A DNA stretch of 64,000 nucleotides from Sphingopyxis sp. MSC1_008 (GCF_023197165.1 NZ_JALPRD010000005.1:226503-290502), one strand, 5' to 3'; counted from the stretch's first letter, positions 46,456-56,099 are shown. Numbers and translations are program-made. Notes: generated by a model from the sequence alone, not told the origin.

Positions 46456-48828
46456 ATGACCACGCATGCCCGAATGCTGCCTGCCGTCTACGCCACTGTG
46501 TCGCTCGCTGCACTTGTCATCGCCACGCCGGCGTTCGCGCAGGAGGCTCCGGTGCAAGACGATAGCGGCGGCGCACTCCGCGAAATCGTCGTCACGGCGC
46601 AGAAGCGCGAAGAGAGCGCGCAGTCCGTCCCCGTTGCCATTACGGCGTTGGATGCCGAGGCCTTGGACACCGGCATGGTTCAGGACATTCGCGACGTCGC
46701 GGGACGCGTCCCAAGCCTCGTCATCGACAGCGTTTCGGCAGGACCCAGCGCTGCGGCGATTTCCATTCGCGGCATTTCGTTCGAAGACATCGAAAAAAGC
46801 TTTGATCCGACCGTCGGCGTCGTCGTCGACGGCGTATTTATCGGCACGAATACCGGGCAGCTGCTCGACAGTTTCGATCTTGAAAGCCTGCAGGTTCTTC
46901 GCGGTCCCCAAGGGACATTATTCGGTCGCAACACGATCGGCGGCGTGATCGAGGTAAAACGCAGCACGCCGACCGACGAATTCGGGGTGAAAGGCCGTTT
47001 TTCCTACGCAAGATTCGATACCAAAAGCGCGCGTCTCGTAGTGAACAGCGGCAAGCTGGGTGACTTCGTCGCGATCAAGGCTTTCGGCTATTATGACAAG
47101 ACCGACGGCTTTGTCCGGAACATCAGCACGGGCGGTCGCGACGGGAAATATGAAACGCTGAGCGGCGGGGTGACCGCGCTGATCGAACCCAGCAGCGATT
47201 TTTCGGCCGAGATCACTTACGAACACAGCCGCGAGCGCGGCGAGACCGTTTCGATCCCGACATCGTCCAGCCTCGACCTCATCTGCCTGGCGGCTGGCGT
47301 GCCCGGATTTTCGCCGGTCGCCGAGTGCAATCGGTTCGCGCTTCCCGATCGCGGGATGAATGCAACATATCAATTGGCGCCGCATGATGTCACCAACGAC
47401 ACCGACGCAGTGACCGGCAACGTCACCTGGTCGCTGGGCGACAATTTCACGCTCTATTCGGTCACCGGCTATCGCACCAATGACGAGAATGTGGCGCAGG
47501 ATTTCGACGGCAGTTCGGCCGACTTCTTTGCGACCCGCCGTATCCAGCAATTCGAACAATTCAGCCAGGAACTGCGTGTCCTTGCCGAGCTCAGCGATAG
47601 GGTAAACCTGCTGGTCGGCGGATATTATTACACCAGCAATTACCAACTGGACCAATACACCCGGTTGGGTCCGGTGCCCTCGCAATCGGCCACGGGTGCG
47701 ACGCTGCGCGCCTACACCGACAACAAGGCAACGTCCTACGCCGGGTTTGCCGACGCGCAATTTACGTTGACCGACAAATTCAAACTGTCCGTCGGCGGCC
47801 GATACACGCGCGATAAAAAAGAAGCGTTCAACAATTACGGCCAGGTGGTCGGACTCGTCGAACTGAGCCTGCCGACATTCGACGGAAAAACCTGCGTCGG
47901 CGCAACGGGGGTCTTTCCGGCCGGACCGCTGGCCGGATTGCCGGTTTTCGCTGCGGCCAACATTTGTTCGGGCGAAAAGTCGTTCGGGAAATTTACATGG
48001 CGGGCCAACGCCACCTATGAAGTCGGCGACAACAAAATTGTCTATGGTTCCTATTCGACCGGTTTCCGGTCAGGCGGTTTCAACGGACGCGCGGCGTCGC
48101 CGACATCGCTTGGTCCTTATTTCCCGGAAACCGTCGATGCGTTCGAGGTCGGTTTGAAGGCCGACTGGCTCGACCGCAGCTTGCGCACCAACATCGCCCT
48201 GTTCCACACCAAATATGACAACAAGCAGGAAGAGGTCGTCCAGCCCTCGCCGCCGGGATCGGCCCAGCCGCAGGAAACGGTCGTCGGAAACGCCGCCTCG
48301 GCGACAATCTTCGGGGCCGAACTGGAACTGATCATGCAGCCTTCCGATTCGCTCAACTTCACCGCGTCGGCAAGCTATCTCGACGCGAAATACGGGACGT
48401 TTCTCAAGGATTTGAATGGCGATAACGTCGGCGACGACGTGTCGACTCTGACTTTGCGGCGGGCACCAAAGTTCCAGATTTCGACGGGCGTCAACTATTC
48501 GAAGGAAATCGGCTCGGGACGTTTCGATGCCAATCTGTTGCTTCGCTTCCAGAGCAAGACCGCAACTTGCATCACGGTCAATCGGCCGATCGTGCTCGGT
48601 GCCGTGACCAATGATGTCCGCTGCTTCACCAAAGACCGCGAAAATCTGTCGGGCCAGGTGTCTTACACCTTCCTCACCGGAAGCGGAGAAGTCAGCGTCG
48701 CTGTGTTTGGTCGTAATTTGACCAACGTGCGCGACATCGGCAGCACCTTGCCGGTTGCCGGCCTCTTCACCTTCTCCGGCGCGATCGAGCCGCGCACCTA
48801 CGGTGTCGAACTCGGTTTCAAATTCTGA
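46456..48828 (+). CDS. TonB-dependent outer-membrane receptor
   Basis: About 790 aa. The ATG at 46456 is seven bases after GGGAGG; another in-frame ATG at 46450 is too close to it. Signal peptide 1-29 (VIATPAFAQ), TonB-box-like [13 protein letters not shown], plug with [20 protein letters not shown], barrel ending VELGFKF. No STN domain. It lies between SDRs and a carotenoid-oxygenase family gene and probably imports the growth substrate of the catabolic island. Substrate unknown; such receptors often take up hydrophobic or bulky compounds in sphingomonads. Confidence 0.95.
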   Translation: MTTHARMLPAVYATVSLAALVIATPAFAQEAPVQDDSGGALREIVVTAQKREESAQSVPVAITALDAEALDTGMVQDIRDVAGRVPSLVIDSVSAGPSAAAISIRGISFEDIEKSFDPTVGVVVDGVFIGTNTGQLLDSFDLESLQVLRGPQGTLFGRNTIGGVIEVKRSTPTDEFGVKGRFSYARFDTKSARLVVNSGKLGDFVAIKAFGYYDKTDGFVRNISTGGRDGKYETLSGGVTALIEPSSDFSAEITYEHSRERGETVSIPTSSSLDLICLAAGVPGFSPVAECNRFALPDRGMNATYQLAPHDVTNDTDAVTGNVTWSLGDNFTLYSVTGYRTNDENVAQDFDGSSADFFATRRIQQFEQFSQELRVLAELSDRVNLLVGGYYYTSNYQLDQYTRLGPVPSQSATGATLRAYTDNKATSYAGFADAQFTLTDKFKLSVGGRYTRDKKEAFNNYGQVVGLVELSLPTFDGKTCVGATGVFPAGPLAGLPVFAAANICSGEKSFGKFTWRANATYEVGDNKIVYGSYSTGFRSGGFNGRAASPTSLGPYFPETVDAFEVGLKADWLDRSLRTNIALFHTKYDNKQEEVVQPSPPGSAQPQETVVGNAASATIFGAELELIMQPSDSLNFTASASYLDAKYGTFLKDLNGDNVGDDVSTLTLRRAPKFQISTGVNYSKEIGSGRFDANLLLRFQSKTATCITVNRPIVLGAVTNDVRCFTKDRENLSGQVSYTFLTGSGEVSVAVFGRNLTNVRDIGSTLPVAGLFTFSGAIEPRTYGVELGFKF

Positions 48829-48879
48829 CGACGGGGCGTTCCCGTCATGGCACGACGGGATCGTAAGGGGGCCAAGAGA

Positions 48880-48910
48880 ACAAGGGGCGGCGCGTTGCAT
48901 CGCCCCTTGT
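48880..48910 (+). terminator. Rho-independent-type terminator after the TonB receptor
   Basis: ACAAGGGGCG (48880-48889) pairs perfectly with CGCCCCTTGT (48901-48910), a 10-base-pair GC-rich stem with an 11-base loop, followed by TTTAG. A smaller hairpin, CCCGTC-N7-GACGGG, precedes it at 48841-48859. Confidence 0.7.
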
Positions 48911-48944
48911 TTAGTAAGCGAACTGACAATCAAAGGGATCAAGG

Positions 48945-50402
48945 ATGACGCAGGCATTTTTCGACCACCCCTTCCTGTCGGGGCATCACCAGCCCGTTCG
49001 CTTCGAGGCGACCGCCCCCGACCTGATCGTCGAGGGCGAGATCCCAGATGACTTGGTCGGGGTCTTTTATCGCAACGGCCCCGAGCCGCTCTATCCGACG
49101 CGCGAGGGCGAGTATCACTGGTTCGATGGCGACGGCATGGTCTATGCCTTCCACATCGCGGACGGCCGCGCGGCGATGCTCAATCGCTGGGTGCGGACCG
49201 AGAAGTTCGAGCTGGAGAAAGCGGCGGGAAAGCGCCTGTTCGGCCTGTTCGGCAACCCGATGACCGCCGATCCGTCGGTGCAGGGCAAACGCTACAATAC
49301 CGCGAACACCAATATCATCGTCCATGGCGGCAAATTGCTCGCACTCATGGAGGGCGCCCCCGCGGTCGAGCTCGACCCGCGCACGCTTAAGACGCTGGGC
49401 GAGGAACATTATCGCGGGACGATCACCACGACCTTCTCCGCCCACCCCAAGATCGACCACTACACGGGCGAACTCGTCAATATCGGCGCGATGATCAACG
49501 GCCCGATGGGCGCCGCGCAGATCCGCTACGACGTGATCGCCGCCGACGGCAGCGTGCGCAAGGCCGAGCTGATCGACATGCCGCACAATGCGCTGATGCA
49601 CACCTTTTTCCTGACCGAGAATTGGGTCGTTTTCCCCGTGATCCCGATCGACGTCGACCTCGCCCGCTTCATGGAGGGCGGCCCGATGACCGCGTGGGTC
49701 AACGATCGCCCGACCAAATTCGCAGTGATGCCGCGCGAGGGATCGGCGAGCGATGTGCGCTGGTTCGATTACGAACCGCGCCACATGTTCCACGAACTCA
49801 ATGTCTGGGAACAGGATGGCAAGATCATCGCCGACGTCGCCGCCGCGAACGGCACCGCGCTTTTCCCCGACGAGACCGGGGTGAAGCGGACCCACGGCGA
49901 TACGCAGCAGAGCCTGCGCCGCTGGACGATCGACCCCGGCACCAACGGCAACGGGACGTGGATCAAGGAAGAAACGCTCAACGACCGCGACATCCAATTC
50001 CCGCGCCCCGACGACCGCTTCATGACGCGCGCCTCGCGCCACAGCTTCGCGAACATCAATCTCAACAGCCGCGACGGACGCGCCGAGGGAATGGACGGCG
50101 TGCTGCGCTTCGACACAGTGAGCGGCACGGAAGATGTCTACCACTTCGGCAACGGCGCCTCGTGCGGCGAGCTGATCTTCGCACCGAAGATGGGGTCAGG
50201 CGGCGAAGGCGACGGCTATGCGATGACGCTCGTCCACCGCGCCGGCGCCGCGACGAGCGAGCTTGCGATCTTCGATGCGCTCGACATTGCCGCGGGCCCG
50301 GTCGCGTTGGTGCAGGTGCCGTTCCGCGTTCCGTCGGGTTTCCATTGCAATTTCTATGCGGCGGACTCCATGCTCTACCGGCAAGCGCTCGGCGAAGCAT
50401 AG
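48945..50402 (+). CDS. Carotenoid oxygenase (RPE65/lignostilbene dioxygenase) family protein
   Basis: A 485-aa non-heme iron oxygenase of the seven-bladed propeller family. The four iron-binding histidines can be placed at His167 (SAHPKID), His219 (NALMHTFF), His283 (HMFHELNVWE) and His467 (PSGFHCNF). AAGGATC precedes the ATG at 48945. Such enzymes cleave conjugated C=C bonds of carotenoids, stilbenes or phenylpropenes to aldehydes. It is followed by an acyl-CoA ligase 12 bases downstream, so cleavage, oxidation and CoA activation could be consecutive (inference). Confidence 0.92.
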   Translation: MTQAFFDHPFLSGHHQPVRFEATAPDLIVEGEIPDDLVGVFYRNGPEPLYPTREGEYHWFDGDGMVYAFHIADGRAAMLNRWVRTEKFELEKAAGKRLFGLFGNPMTADPSVQGKRYNTANTNIIVHGGKLLALMEGAPAVELDPRTLKTLGEEHYRGTITTTFSAHPKIDHYTGELVNIGAMINGPMGAAQIRYDVIAADGSVRKAELIDMPHNALMHTFFLTENWVVFPVIPIDVDLARFMEGGPMTAWVNDRPTKFAVMPREGSASDVRWFDYEPRHMFHELNVWEQDGKIIADVAAANGTALFPDETGVKRTHGDTQQSLRRWTIDPGTNGNGTWIKEETLNDRDIQFPRPDDRFMTRASRHSFANINLNSRDGRAEGMDGVLRFDTVSGTEDVYHFGNGASCGELIFAPKMGSGGEGDGYAMTLVHRAGAATSELAIFDALDIAAGPVALVQVPFRVPSGFHCNFYAADSMLYRQALGEA

Positions 50403-50413
50403 GAGAGGCGCCG

Positions 50414-51994
50414 GTGAAGGTCGCAGCATTTGAACGCGTCGCCGACGTCGCGCGGCGGAACGGGCGCGAGCGTCCCGACAAGATCCTCTTTCATTTCGAA
50501 GGCCGCGCGACGACCTACGCCGATTTTGACGCGAACAGCAATCGCGCCGCAAACGCGCTGATCGCGCTCGGGCTGAAGCCCGACGACCGCGTTGCCTATC
50601 TCGGCAAGAACAGCGATCTCTATTTCGAACTGGTGATAGCGGTCGCCAAGGCCGGCGGAGTGATGACGCCGGTCAACTGGCGGCTCGCGGTGCCCGAGAT
50701 CGCGTGGATCATCGACAATTGCGGCGCGCGCATATTATTCGTCGGCCCCGAATTCACCGATCTGGTTGCGGCCAACCGCGCCGCCTTCCCCGGCGTCGAG
50801 CATGTTATCGCGACCGAAGGCCCCGCGAACGGCTTTGCCGACTACCAGACCTGGCGCGGCACCTTCCCCGACAGCGACCCCGACGTACCGCGCGGCGAAA
50901 CCGACGCGGTGATCCAGATGTACACCTCGGGCACCACCGGCAAGCCCAAAGGCGCGGTGCTCACCAACGGGTCGGTGCTCCGCTCGAAGCTCGACCGCGA
51001 TCCTGCGCTGCAGGCCGACTGGGAGCGCTGGGACGAGAATGACGTCGGTCTCGTCGCCATGCCCTGCTTCCATATCGGCGGCACCGGATACGGCATCACC
51101 GTGATGACCAACGGCGCGACGGGCGTCATCACGCGCGAGTTCGACCCGGGCGGGGTGCTCGACTTGATCGAGGCCCATGGCATCTCGAAAATCTTCATGG
51201 TGCCCGCAGCGATGCAGATCATCGTCAGCCAGCCGCGGGCGCGCGAGGTCGATTTCTCGCGCCTTCGCCACATCGCCTATGGCGCCTCGCCGATCCCGCT
51301 CGATCTGCTGCGCCAGTGCATCGACGTCTTCCAGTGCGGCTTCGTCCAGATGTACGGGATGACCGAGACGTCGGGCACGATCGCCGCGCTGCCGCCCGAA
51401 GATCATGACCCCGCGGGCAACGAGCGCATGCGCTCGGTCGGCAAGCCGCTCCGCGGCGTCGAGATGCGCGTGATCGACGGCGACGGCCATGTGCTGCCGC
51501 CGCGCGAAATCGGCGAGATCGCGATCCGCGCGCAGGCGAACATGCGCGAATATTGGGGCCGCCCCGAAGCAACGGCGGAAACAATTGACGCTGGCGGATG
51601 GCTGCGAACCGGCGACGCCGGCTATACCGACGAGGACGGCTATTTCTACCTCCACGACCGGGTGAAGGACATGATCATCTCGGGCGGCGAGAATGTCTAT
51701 CCGGCCGAGGTCGAGAATGCGATCTATGGCCATCCGGCCGTCGCCGACGTGGCGGTCGTTGGTGTCCCCGACGAAAAATGGGGCGAGGCGGTGAAAGCCT
51801 GCGTCGTACTGCGCGAAGGCCAGAGCGCCGACGCAACCGAGATCATCACTTGGGCACGCGAACGGATCGCGGGTTACAAATGCCCGAAGTCGGTCGACTT
51901 CATCTCCGCGCTGCCGCGCAACCCGTCGGGCAAGATTCTGCGCCGCGAACTCCGTGCGCCCTATTGGGACGGGCGCGAACGGCAGATCGGCTAA
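50414..51994 (+). CDS. AMP-forming acyl-CoA ligase
   Basis: About 526 aa, starting at GTG 50414, which has AGGAG eight bases upstream. Motifs: AMP-binding YTSGTTGKPKGAVLTNG, YGMTETSG, and the C-terminal hinge GWLRTGDAGYTDEDGYFYLH with DRVKDMIISGGENVYPAEVE, then PRNPSGKILRRELR with the catalytic Lys. It forms an acyl-CoA from a carboxylic acid, feeding the acyl-CoA dehydrogenases downstream in the island. The substrate chain or ring is unknown. Confidence 0.93.
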   Translation: MKVAAFERVADVARRNGRERPDKILFHFEGRATTYADFDANSNRAANALIALGLKPDDRVAYLGKNSDLYFELVIAVAKAGGVMTPVNWRLAVPEIAWIIDNCGARILFVGPEFTDLVAANRAAFPGVEHVIATEGPANGFADYQTWRGTFPDSDPDVPRGETDAVIQMYTSGTTGKPKGAVLTNGSVLRSKLDRDPALQADWERWDENDVGLVAMPCFHIGGTGYGITVMTNGATGVITREFDPGGVLDLIEAHGISKIFMVPAAMQIIVSQPRAREVDFSRLRHIAYGASPIPLDLLRQCIDVFQCGFVQMYGMTETSGTIAALPPEDHDPAGNERMRSVGKPLRGVEMRVIDGDGHVLPPREIGEIAIRAQANMREYWGRPEATAETIDAGGWLRTGDAGYTDEDGYFYLHDRVKDMIISGGENVYPAEVENAIYGHPAVADVAVVGVPDEKWGEAVKACVVLREGQSADATEIITWARERIAGYKCPKSVDFISALPRNPSGKILRRELRAPYWDGRERQIG

Positions 51995-51996
51995 TC

Positions 51997-52029
51997 GATC
52001 CTCCCCATCGCGAAGCGAAGGGGAGGATC
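51997..52029. terminator. Strong bidirectional hairpin between convergent genes; repeat-like
   Basis: GATCCTCCCC (51997-52006) pairs perfectly with GGGGAGGATC (52020-52029), and inside it TCGC-GAA-GCGA forms a second stem across one A/A mismatch. It sits between the ligase stop and the converging SDR stop. The core CTCCCCATCGC recurs in inverse orientation in the repeat at the right edge of the window, so this is probably a dispersed genomic repeat serving as terminator. Confidence 0.65.
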
Positions 52030-52030
52030 T

Positions 52031-52840
52031 TTAGTTCTGCAGCTTCGCCATCGCGGCACTCACCGCCGCCGCGATATCGGCTTCCTGCGGATTGCCACGC
52101 AGCGCAAGCCCGCCGTTGGGCTGAAGATTTTCGCCGGTCACGAACGCCTCGTCGCTCGCGAGCCACAGGCACGCGTTCGCGACATCCTCCGACGTATTCA
52201 GCCGCCCGAGCGGATAGCGCGGCAGGAAGGCATCGACGAGCCCCGGCGTCGCGAACGCACCCTGCGTCATCGGCGATTCAGTAAATGCCGGCGACACGAT
52301 ATTCGCGCGAATCCCTGCGGCGCCGAAATCATTAGCGACACAGCGGATCAACGCCTCCGACCCCGTCTTGGTGCCGATATAGGCAGCATGGTTGCCGATC
52401 GGCGAGTGCGTCGTCGCCGACGAAATCTGGATGATCGACCCGCCGGTCGGATCGTTCGCCAGCATCGTGCCGACGAACGCCTGCAGGAAATGATGCACAC
52501 CGGTGAACTGCAACGCAACGATTCCGTCCAGCTCTTCTTCGGTTACCTCGAGCAAGGGCTTGAGCAGCCCCCACCCGCTCGCGTTCATTGCGATATCGAC
52601 CCCGCCCATCTTCGCCTTCGCCGCATCGGCGAGCGCGAAGACCGACGCCTTGTCGGTGATATCGCAGAGCGCCGCGTGGCCGCCGATCTCGGCCGCGAGC
52701 GCGTCGAGCGGTTCCTGCTTGCGCCCCGCGACCATCACCGTCGCGCCCTCGCGCGCGAAGCGCCGCGCGGTCACCTGCGCCATGTTGCCCGTCGATGCCG
52801 CGCCGATGATGACGGCGCGCTTTCCTGCCAGCCTGCCCAT
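52031..52840 (-). CDS. SDR family oxidoreductase
   Basis: 269-aa SDR with a somewhat atypical cofactor motif GAASTGNM (13-20) and NASG in place of NNAG, yet the catalytic Ser140/141, Tyr154 and Lys158 (HAAYIGTKTG) are intact. The C-terminus carries an extra tail after ENLQPNGGLALRG. It lies 10 bases after the MDR reductase gene on the same strand, so they are probably co-transcribed. Confidence 0.9.
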   Translation of the reverse strand: MGRLAGKRAVIIGAASTGNMAQVTARRFAREGATVMVAGRKQEPLDALAAEIGGHAALCDITDKASVFALADAAKAKMGGVDIAMNASGWGLLKPLLEVTEEELDGIVALQFTGVHHFLQAFVGTMLANDPTGGSIIQISSATTHSPIGNHAAYIGTKTGSEALIRCVANDFGAAGIRANIVSPAFTESPMTQGAFATPGLVDAFLPRYPLGRLNTSEDVANACLWLASDEAFVTGENLQPNGGLALRGNPQEADIAAAVSAAMAKLQN

Positions 52841-52850
52841 GTCGACCTCC

Positions 52851-53849
52851 TCAGAGTTTCAAGAGTTGCTTGCCGCGGTTCTGGCCGCTGAACAGACGTT
52901 TCAGGGTCGCGGGGGCATTTTCGAAACCCGCCTGCACATCCTCGCGGTAGTTGAGTCGCCCATCGCGAACGAAGCCCTCGAGCCGCTTGCGGATTTCCGG
53001 AAATTCGTTCGCCCAGTCGAGCACGATGAACCCGGCCATCGAGCCGCGTCGAAAGATCAGGTTGAAGTAATTCTGCGGGCCTGCGGGCAGCGACCCACTC
53101 TCGTACCGGCTGATCCCGCCGCACACCGCGATGCGCGCGCCGGTCGCGATCTCGCCGAGCATGTCGTTGAGGATCGCGCCGCCGACATTGTCGAAGATGA
53201 CATGGACGCCGCCGGGGCAATGCGCCTTGATCTGCGCGCGGACATTGCCCGCCTTGTAATCGATCGCGGCGTCATACCCCGCTTCCTCGACGAGCCAGCG
53301 GCACTTGTCCTCGCCCCCCGCGATACCGACCGCGCGGCAGCCGGCGATCTTGGCGAGCTGACCGACGACCGATCCCGTCGCCCCCGCCGCGCCCGACACC
53401 AGCACGGTGTCACCCGCGACCGGCTGCCCGACCTTAAACAGCCCGCAATAGGCGGTGACGCCCGTCGTCCCGAGCACCGAGAGCATCGCCGTCGGCGGCA
53501 ACTCGGTCTCGATCTTGACCAGCCCCTCACCGCTCGAGACATGCCATTCGGTCCAGCCCGTCGATCCCATGACCAGATCGCCTGCTGCGAAACCTGGGTG
53601 GTTGCTCTCGACGACTTCGCTGATCCCGCTGCCGCGCATCACGTCGCCGATTGCCATCGGCGCGACATAGTCGGCGATATTCTCCATCCAGCCCTTCTGC
53701 GCCGGATCGAAGCCGAGATAGAGCGTCTTCAGGAGCAGTTCGCCATCGCCCGGCGCGCCGACCTCGGTCTCGACCAGCCGGAAATCGCCATCTTCGATCC
53801 CGCGCCCGCGCGGGTGTCCGTTCAGCAGCCATTGGCGCGATGTCGGCAT
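52851..53849 (-). CDS. MDR-family NADP-dependent oxidoreductase, copy 1
   Basis: A 332-aa zinc-independent medium-chain reductase of the leukotriene B4 dehydrogenase/curcumin reductase type. N-terminal GroES-like part (YLGFDPAQKGWMENIADYVA), central SVLGTTGVTAYCGLF, Rossmann motif SGAAGATGSVVGQLAKI and VIFDNVGG. These enzymes reduce the C=C of enones or acyl intermediates. It shares the divergent intergenic region 53850-53966 with the molybdopterin oxidoreductase, and a paralogue lies at 56100-57116. Confidence 0.92.
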   Translation of the reverse strand: MPTSRQWLLNGHPRGRGIEDGDFRLVETEVGAPGDGELLLKTLYLGFDPAQKGWMENIADYVAPMAIGDVMRGSGISEVVESNHPGFAAGDLVMGSTGWTEWHVSSGEGLVKIETELPPTAMLSVLGTTGVTAYCGLFKVGQPVAGDTVLVSGAAGATGSVVGQLAKIAGCRAVGIAGGEDKCRWLVEEAGYDAAIDYKAGNVRAQIKAHCPGGVHVIFDNVGGAILNDMLGEIATGARIAVCGGISRYESGSLPAGPQNYFNLIFRRGSMAGFIVLDWANEFPEIRKRLEGFVRDGRLNYREDVQAGFENAPATLKRLFSGQNRGKQLLKL

Positions 53850-53966
53850 CGATACTCTCCCTGTTCCGGCACCGAAATTGCGCCTGCGCTCGGCAGCCAG
53901 CCACCGCCAAAAGTGCCAGTCGATCGGTCCACCCGCTGGCGTAGGATGGGATCAGGGAGAGAGACG

Positions 53967-56090
53967 ATGCCCGAGGTCCGCCGCAGTTTCTGCCGCTTCT
54001 GCCACGCCAATTGCGCAATGCTCGTCACCGTCGACCACGGGCGGGTGACCAAGGTCCAGGGCGACGCCGACGATCCGGTGTTCGGCGGCTATACGTGCAT
54101 CAAGGGCCGCCAGCTTGCCGAGGCGCACCATGGCCCACAGCGGTTGATGGTCTCGCAGAAGCGCGTCGACGGGGCGTTTCAAAATATCGCGATGGATAAC
54201 GCGCTCGATGAGATCGGCGCAAAACTGGCGGCGATTGTCGCCGAGCACGGCCCGCACGCCGTCGCCGTCTATGGCGGCACCTACGCGTTTCAGAACAGCG
54301 CCGGGGTCGGCAGCGCGATGTCGTTCGCGCAGGGGCTCGGCACGCGCAACATCTATACCTCGGTGACGCTCGACCAGCCGGCGAAAGTCTATACGACGAT
54401 GCGCTACGGCAGCTGGATGGGCGGGATGCACACCTTTGCCGACGCCGACGTCGCCTTCTTCATCGGCAACAATCCGATCGTCTCGCACTACGGTCCGCCG
54501 GGCGGGCTGCCGCCCTTCTCGCCCTCGCGCCGCCTGCGCGATGCGCTCGAAGGCGGGCTGAAGCTGATCGTCGCCGACCCGCGCGAGAGCGACGTCGCCG
54601 CGCTCGCGCATATCCATTTGCCCGTGCGGCCCGGCGAGGACCCCGCGCTGCTCGCGGGGATGATCAACGTCATCCTGTCCGAGTGCCTGTACGACAAGGC
54701 ATTCGTCCAGCGTTACGTCGACGGCCTCGACGAATTGCAGCGCGCGGTCGCGGGCTTCACCCCCGCCGTCGCCGCGGCGCGCGCGGGGATCGAGGAAAGC
54801 CAGCTCGTCGCGGCGGCGCGAATGTTCGCGGGAGGCACCAAGGGCGTCGTCTCGACCGGCACCGGCCCCGAGATGGCCGGCAACGGCACGCTCACCCAAT
54901 ATCTCGTTTCGTCGCTCAACATCATCTGCGGGCGTTTTTGCCGCGAGGGCGAGAAAAGCTCGATCCCGCGCGTCTTCACGCCGGTGACGCCGCGCCGCGC
55001 GCAAGTCGCGCCGCCGATGGCGCTTTATGGCGAGGGGTTTCCTGCCTCACGCATCCGCGGTTTGACGCATCTCGGCATGGAAATGCCATGCAACGTCCTT
55101 GCCGACGAGATGCTGACGCCCGGCGAAGGTCAGGTGCGCGCACTGATCGTGATCGGCGGCAACCCCGTGGTCGCCTTCCCCGATCAGGACAAGATGACGC
55201 GAGCGATCGACGGGCTGGAGTTGCTCGTCTGTATCGACGTCAACGCCGAGTCCGCGACGGCAAAACGCGCTGACTATATCCTCGCGCCCAAAATGTGCCT
55301 CGAGCGCGAGGACATCAGCAACCTCAGCGAATGGTGGTACGAGATCCCCTATGCCCGCTATACCGAGGCGATGATCGAAGCGCCCGAAGGGCTGCTCGAG
55401 GAGTGGGAGATGCTCTGGGAACTCGCGCACCGTCTCGGCACCGGCATGCCGCTCGCGGGCGGCGCCTGCCCTATGGACGAGCGGCCCGCGAAAGAGGCCT
55501 TCCTCGACCTGATGGTCGCGGGCTGCTCGGTGGCGCCGAGTGTCGTGCGTGCGGATACCGTCGACGGCAAGGCGGTGATCTACGCCGACCTCCACCCGGT
55601 CGTCGAGGCGTGCGATCCCGATGCGCCCGGCCGCTTCGACCTGACTGCCGGAGCGATGCCCGACGAGTTGATCGCCTATGCCACGGCCGCCCAGCCGACC
55701 CCCGATTTTCCCTGGCGCATGGTTTCACGCCGCAGCCGCCACCGCTTCAATTCGACCGGACAGAATCTGCCCGCGTTGCGCGCCAAGCGAACGACCAACC
55801 CCGCCTTCCTCCATCCCGACGACCTCGCGCTGATTCCCTGCGCCGACGGCGACACGGTACGCATCCGCTCGGCGGTCGGCGAAGTCGTCGCCGTCGCGCG
55901 CGCCGCCGAGAATATGCGCCCCGGCGTCGTGTCGATGGCGCATGCCTTCGGCGGCCCCGACATCGGCCCCGACGGGGTCCACGAGCATGGTGCCTCGACC
56001 AACCGCCTCGTCAGCGAGAGCGTCGCCTACGACCCCATCACCGGCCAGTCGCTGCAAAGCGCAATCCCGGTCTCCATCGTCCCCGCGTAA
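53967..56090 (+). CDS. Molybdopterin-dependent oxidoreductase with an N-terminal 4Fe-4S site
   Basis: About 707-aa DMSO-reductase superfamily protein. The start at 53967 follows GGGAGAGAGACG. The iron-sulfur cysteines are Cys9, Cys12, Cys16 and Cys44 (CRFCHANC ... YTCIKG). Molybdopterin contacts follow (GGNPVVAFPDQDKM; NSTGQNLP near the C-terminus). At the place where formate dehydrogenase/NapA-type enzymes carry the Mo-ligating Cys or SeCys (DHQARVC-like), the sequence reads LDQPAKVYTTMRYG with Tyr142, so the Mo ligation is unusual. No signal peptide and no partner subunit genes are adjacent. Substrate unknown; it is flanked by MDR reductases. Confidence 0.85.
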   Translation: MPEVRRSFCRFCHANCAMLVTVDHGRVTKVQGDADDPVFGGYTCIKGRQLAEAHHGPQRLMVSQKRVDGAFQNIAMDNALDEIGAKLAAIVAEHGPHAVAVYGGTYAFQNSAGVGSAMSFAQGLGTRNIYTSVTLDQPAKVYTTMRYGSWMGGMHTFADADVAFFIGNNPIVSHYGPPGGLPPFSPSRRLRDALEGGLKLIVADPRESDVAALAHIHLPVRPGEDPALLAGMINVILSECLYDKAFVQRYVDGLDELQRAVAGFTPAVAAARAGIEESQLVAAARMFAGGTKGVVSTGTGPEMAGNGTLTQYLVSSLNIICGRFCREGEKSSIPRVFTPVTPRRAQVAPPMALYGEGFPASRIRGLTHLGMEMPCNVLADEMLTPGEGQVRALIVIGGNPVVAFPDQDKMTRAIDGLELLVCIDVNAESATAKRADYILAPKMCLEREDISNLSEWWYEIPYARYTEAMIEAPEGLLEEWEMLWELAHRLGTGMPLAGGACPMDERPAKEAFLDLMVAGCSVAPSVVRADTVDGKAVIYADLHPVVEACDPDAPGRFDLTAGAMPDELIAYATAAQPTPDFPWRMVSRRSRHRFNSTGQNLPALRAKRTTNPAFLHPDDLALIPCADGDTVRIRSAVGEVVAVARAAENMRPGVVSMAHAFGGPDIGPDGVHEHGASTNRLVSESVAYDPITGQSLQSAIPVSIVPA

Positions 56091-56099
56091 GGAATCCAC

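Noticed and set aside
49622..50413. Upstream extension of the acyl-CoA ligase reading frame
   Set aside because: The extension overlaps the carotenoid-oxygenase gene and is Arg-rich shadow sequence; the GTG at 50414 has a proper ribosome site and matches the family N-terminus.
52503..53966. Upstream extension of the molybdopterin oxidoreductase frame
   Set aside because: It lies antisense to the SDR and MDR genes and lacks any motif; the protein clearly starts near 53967, nine residues before the first cluster cysteine.
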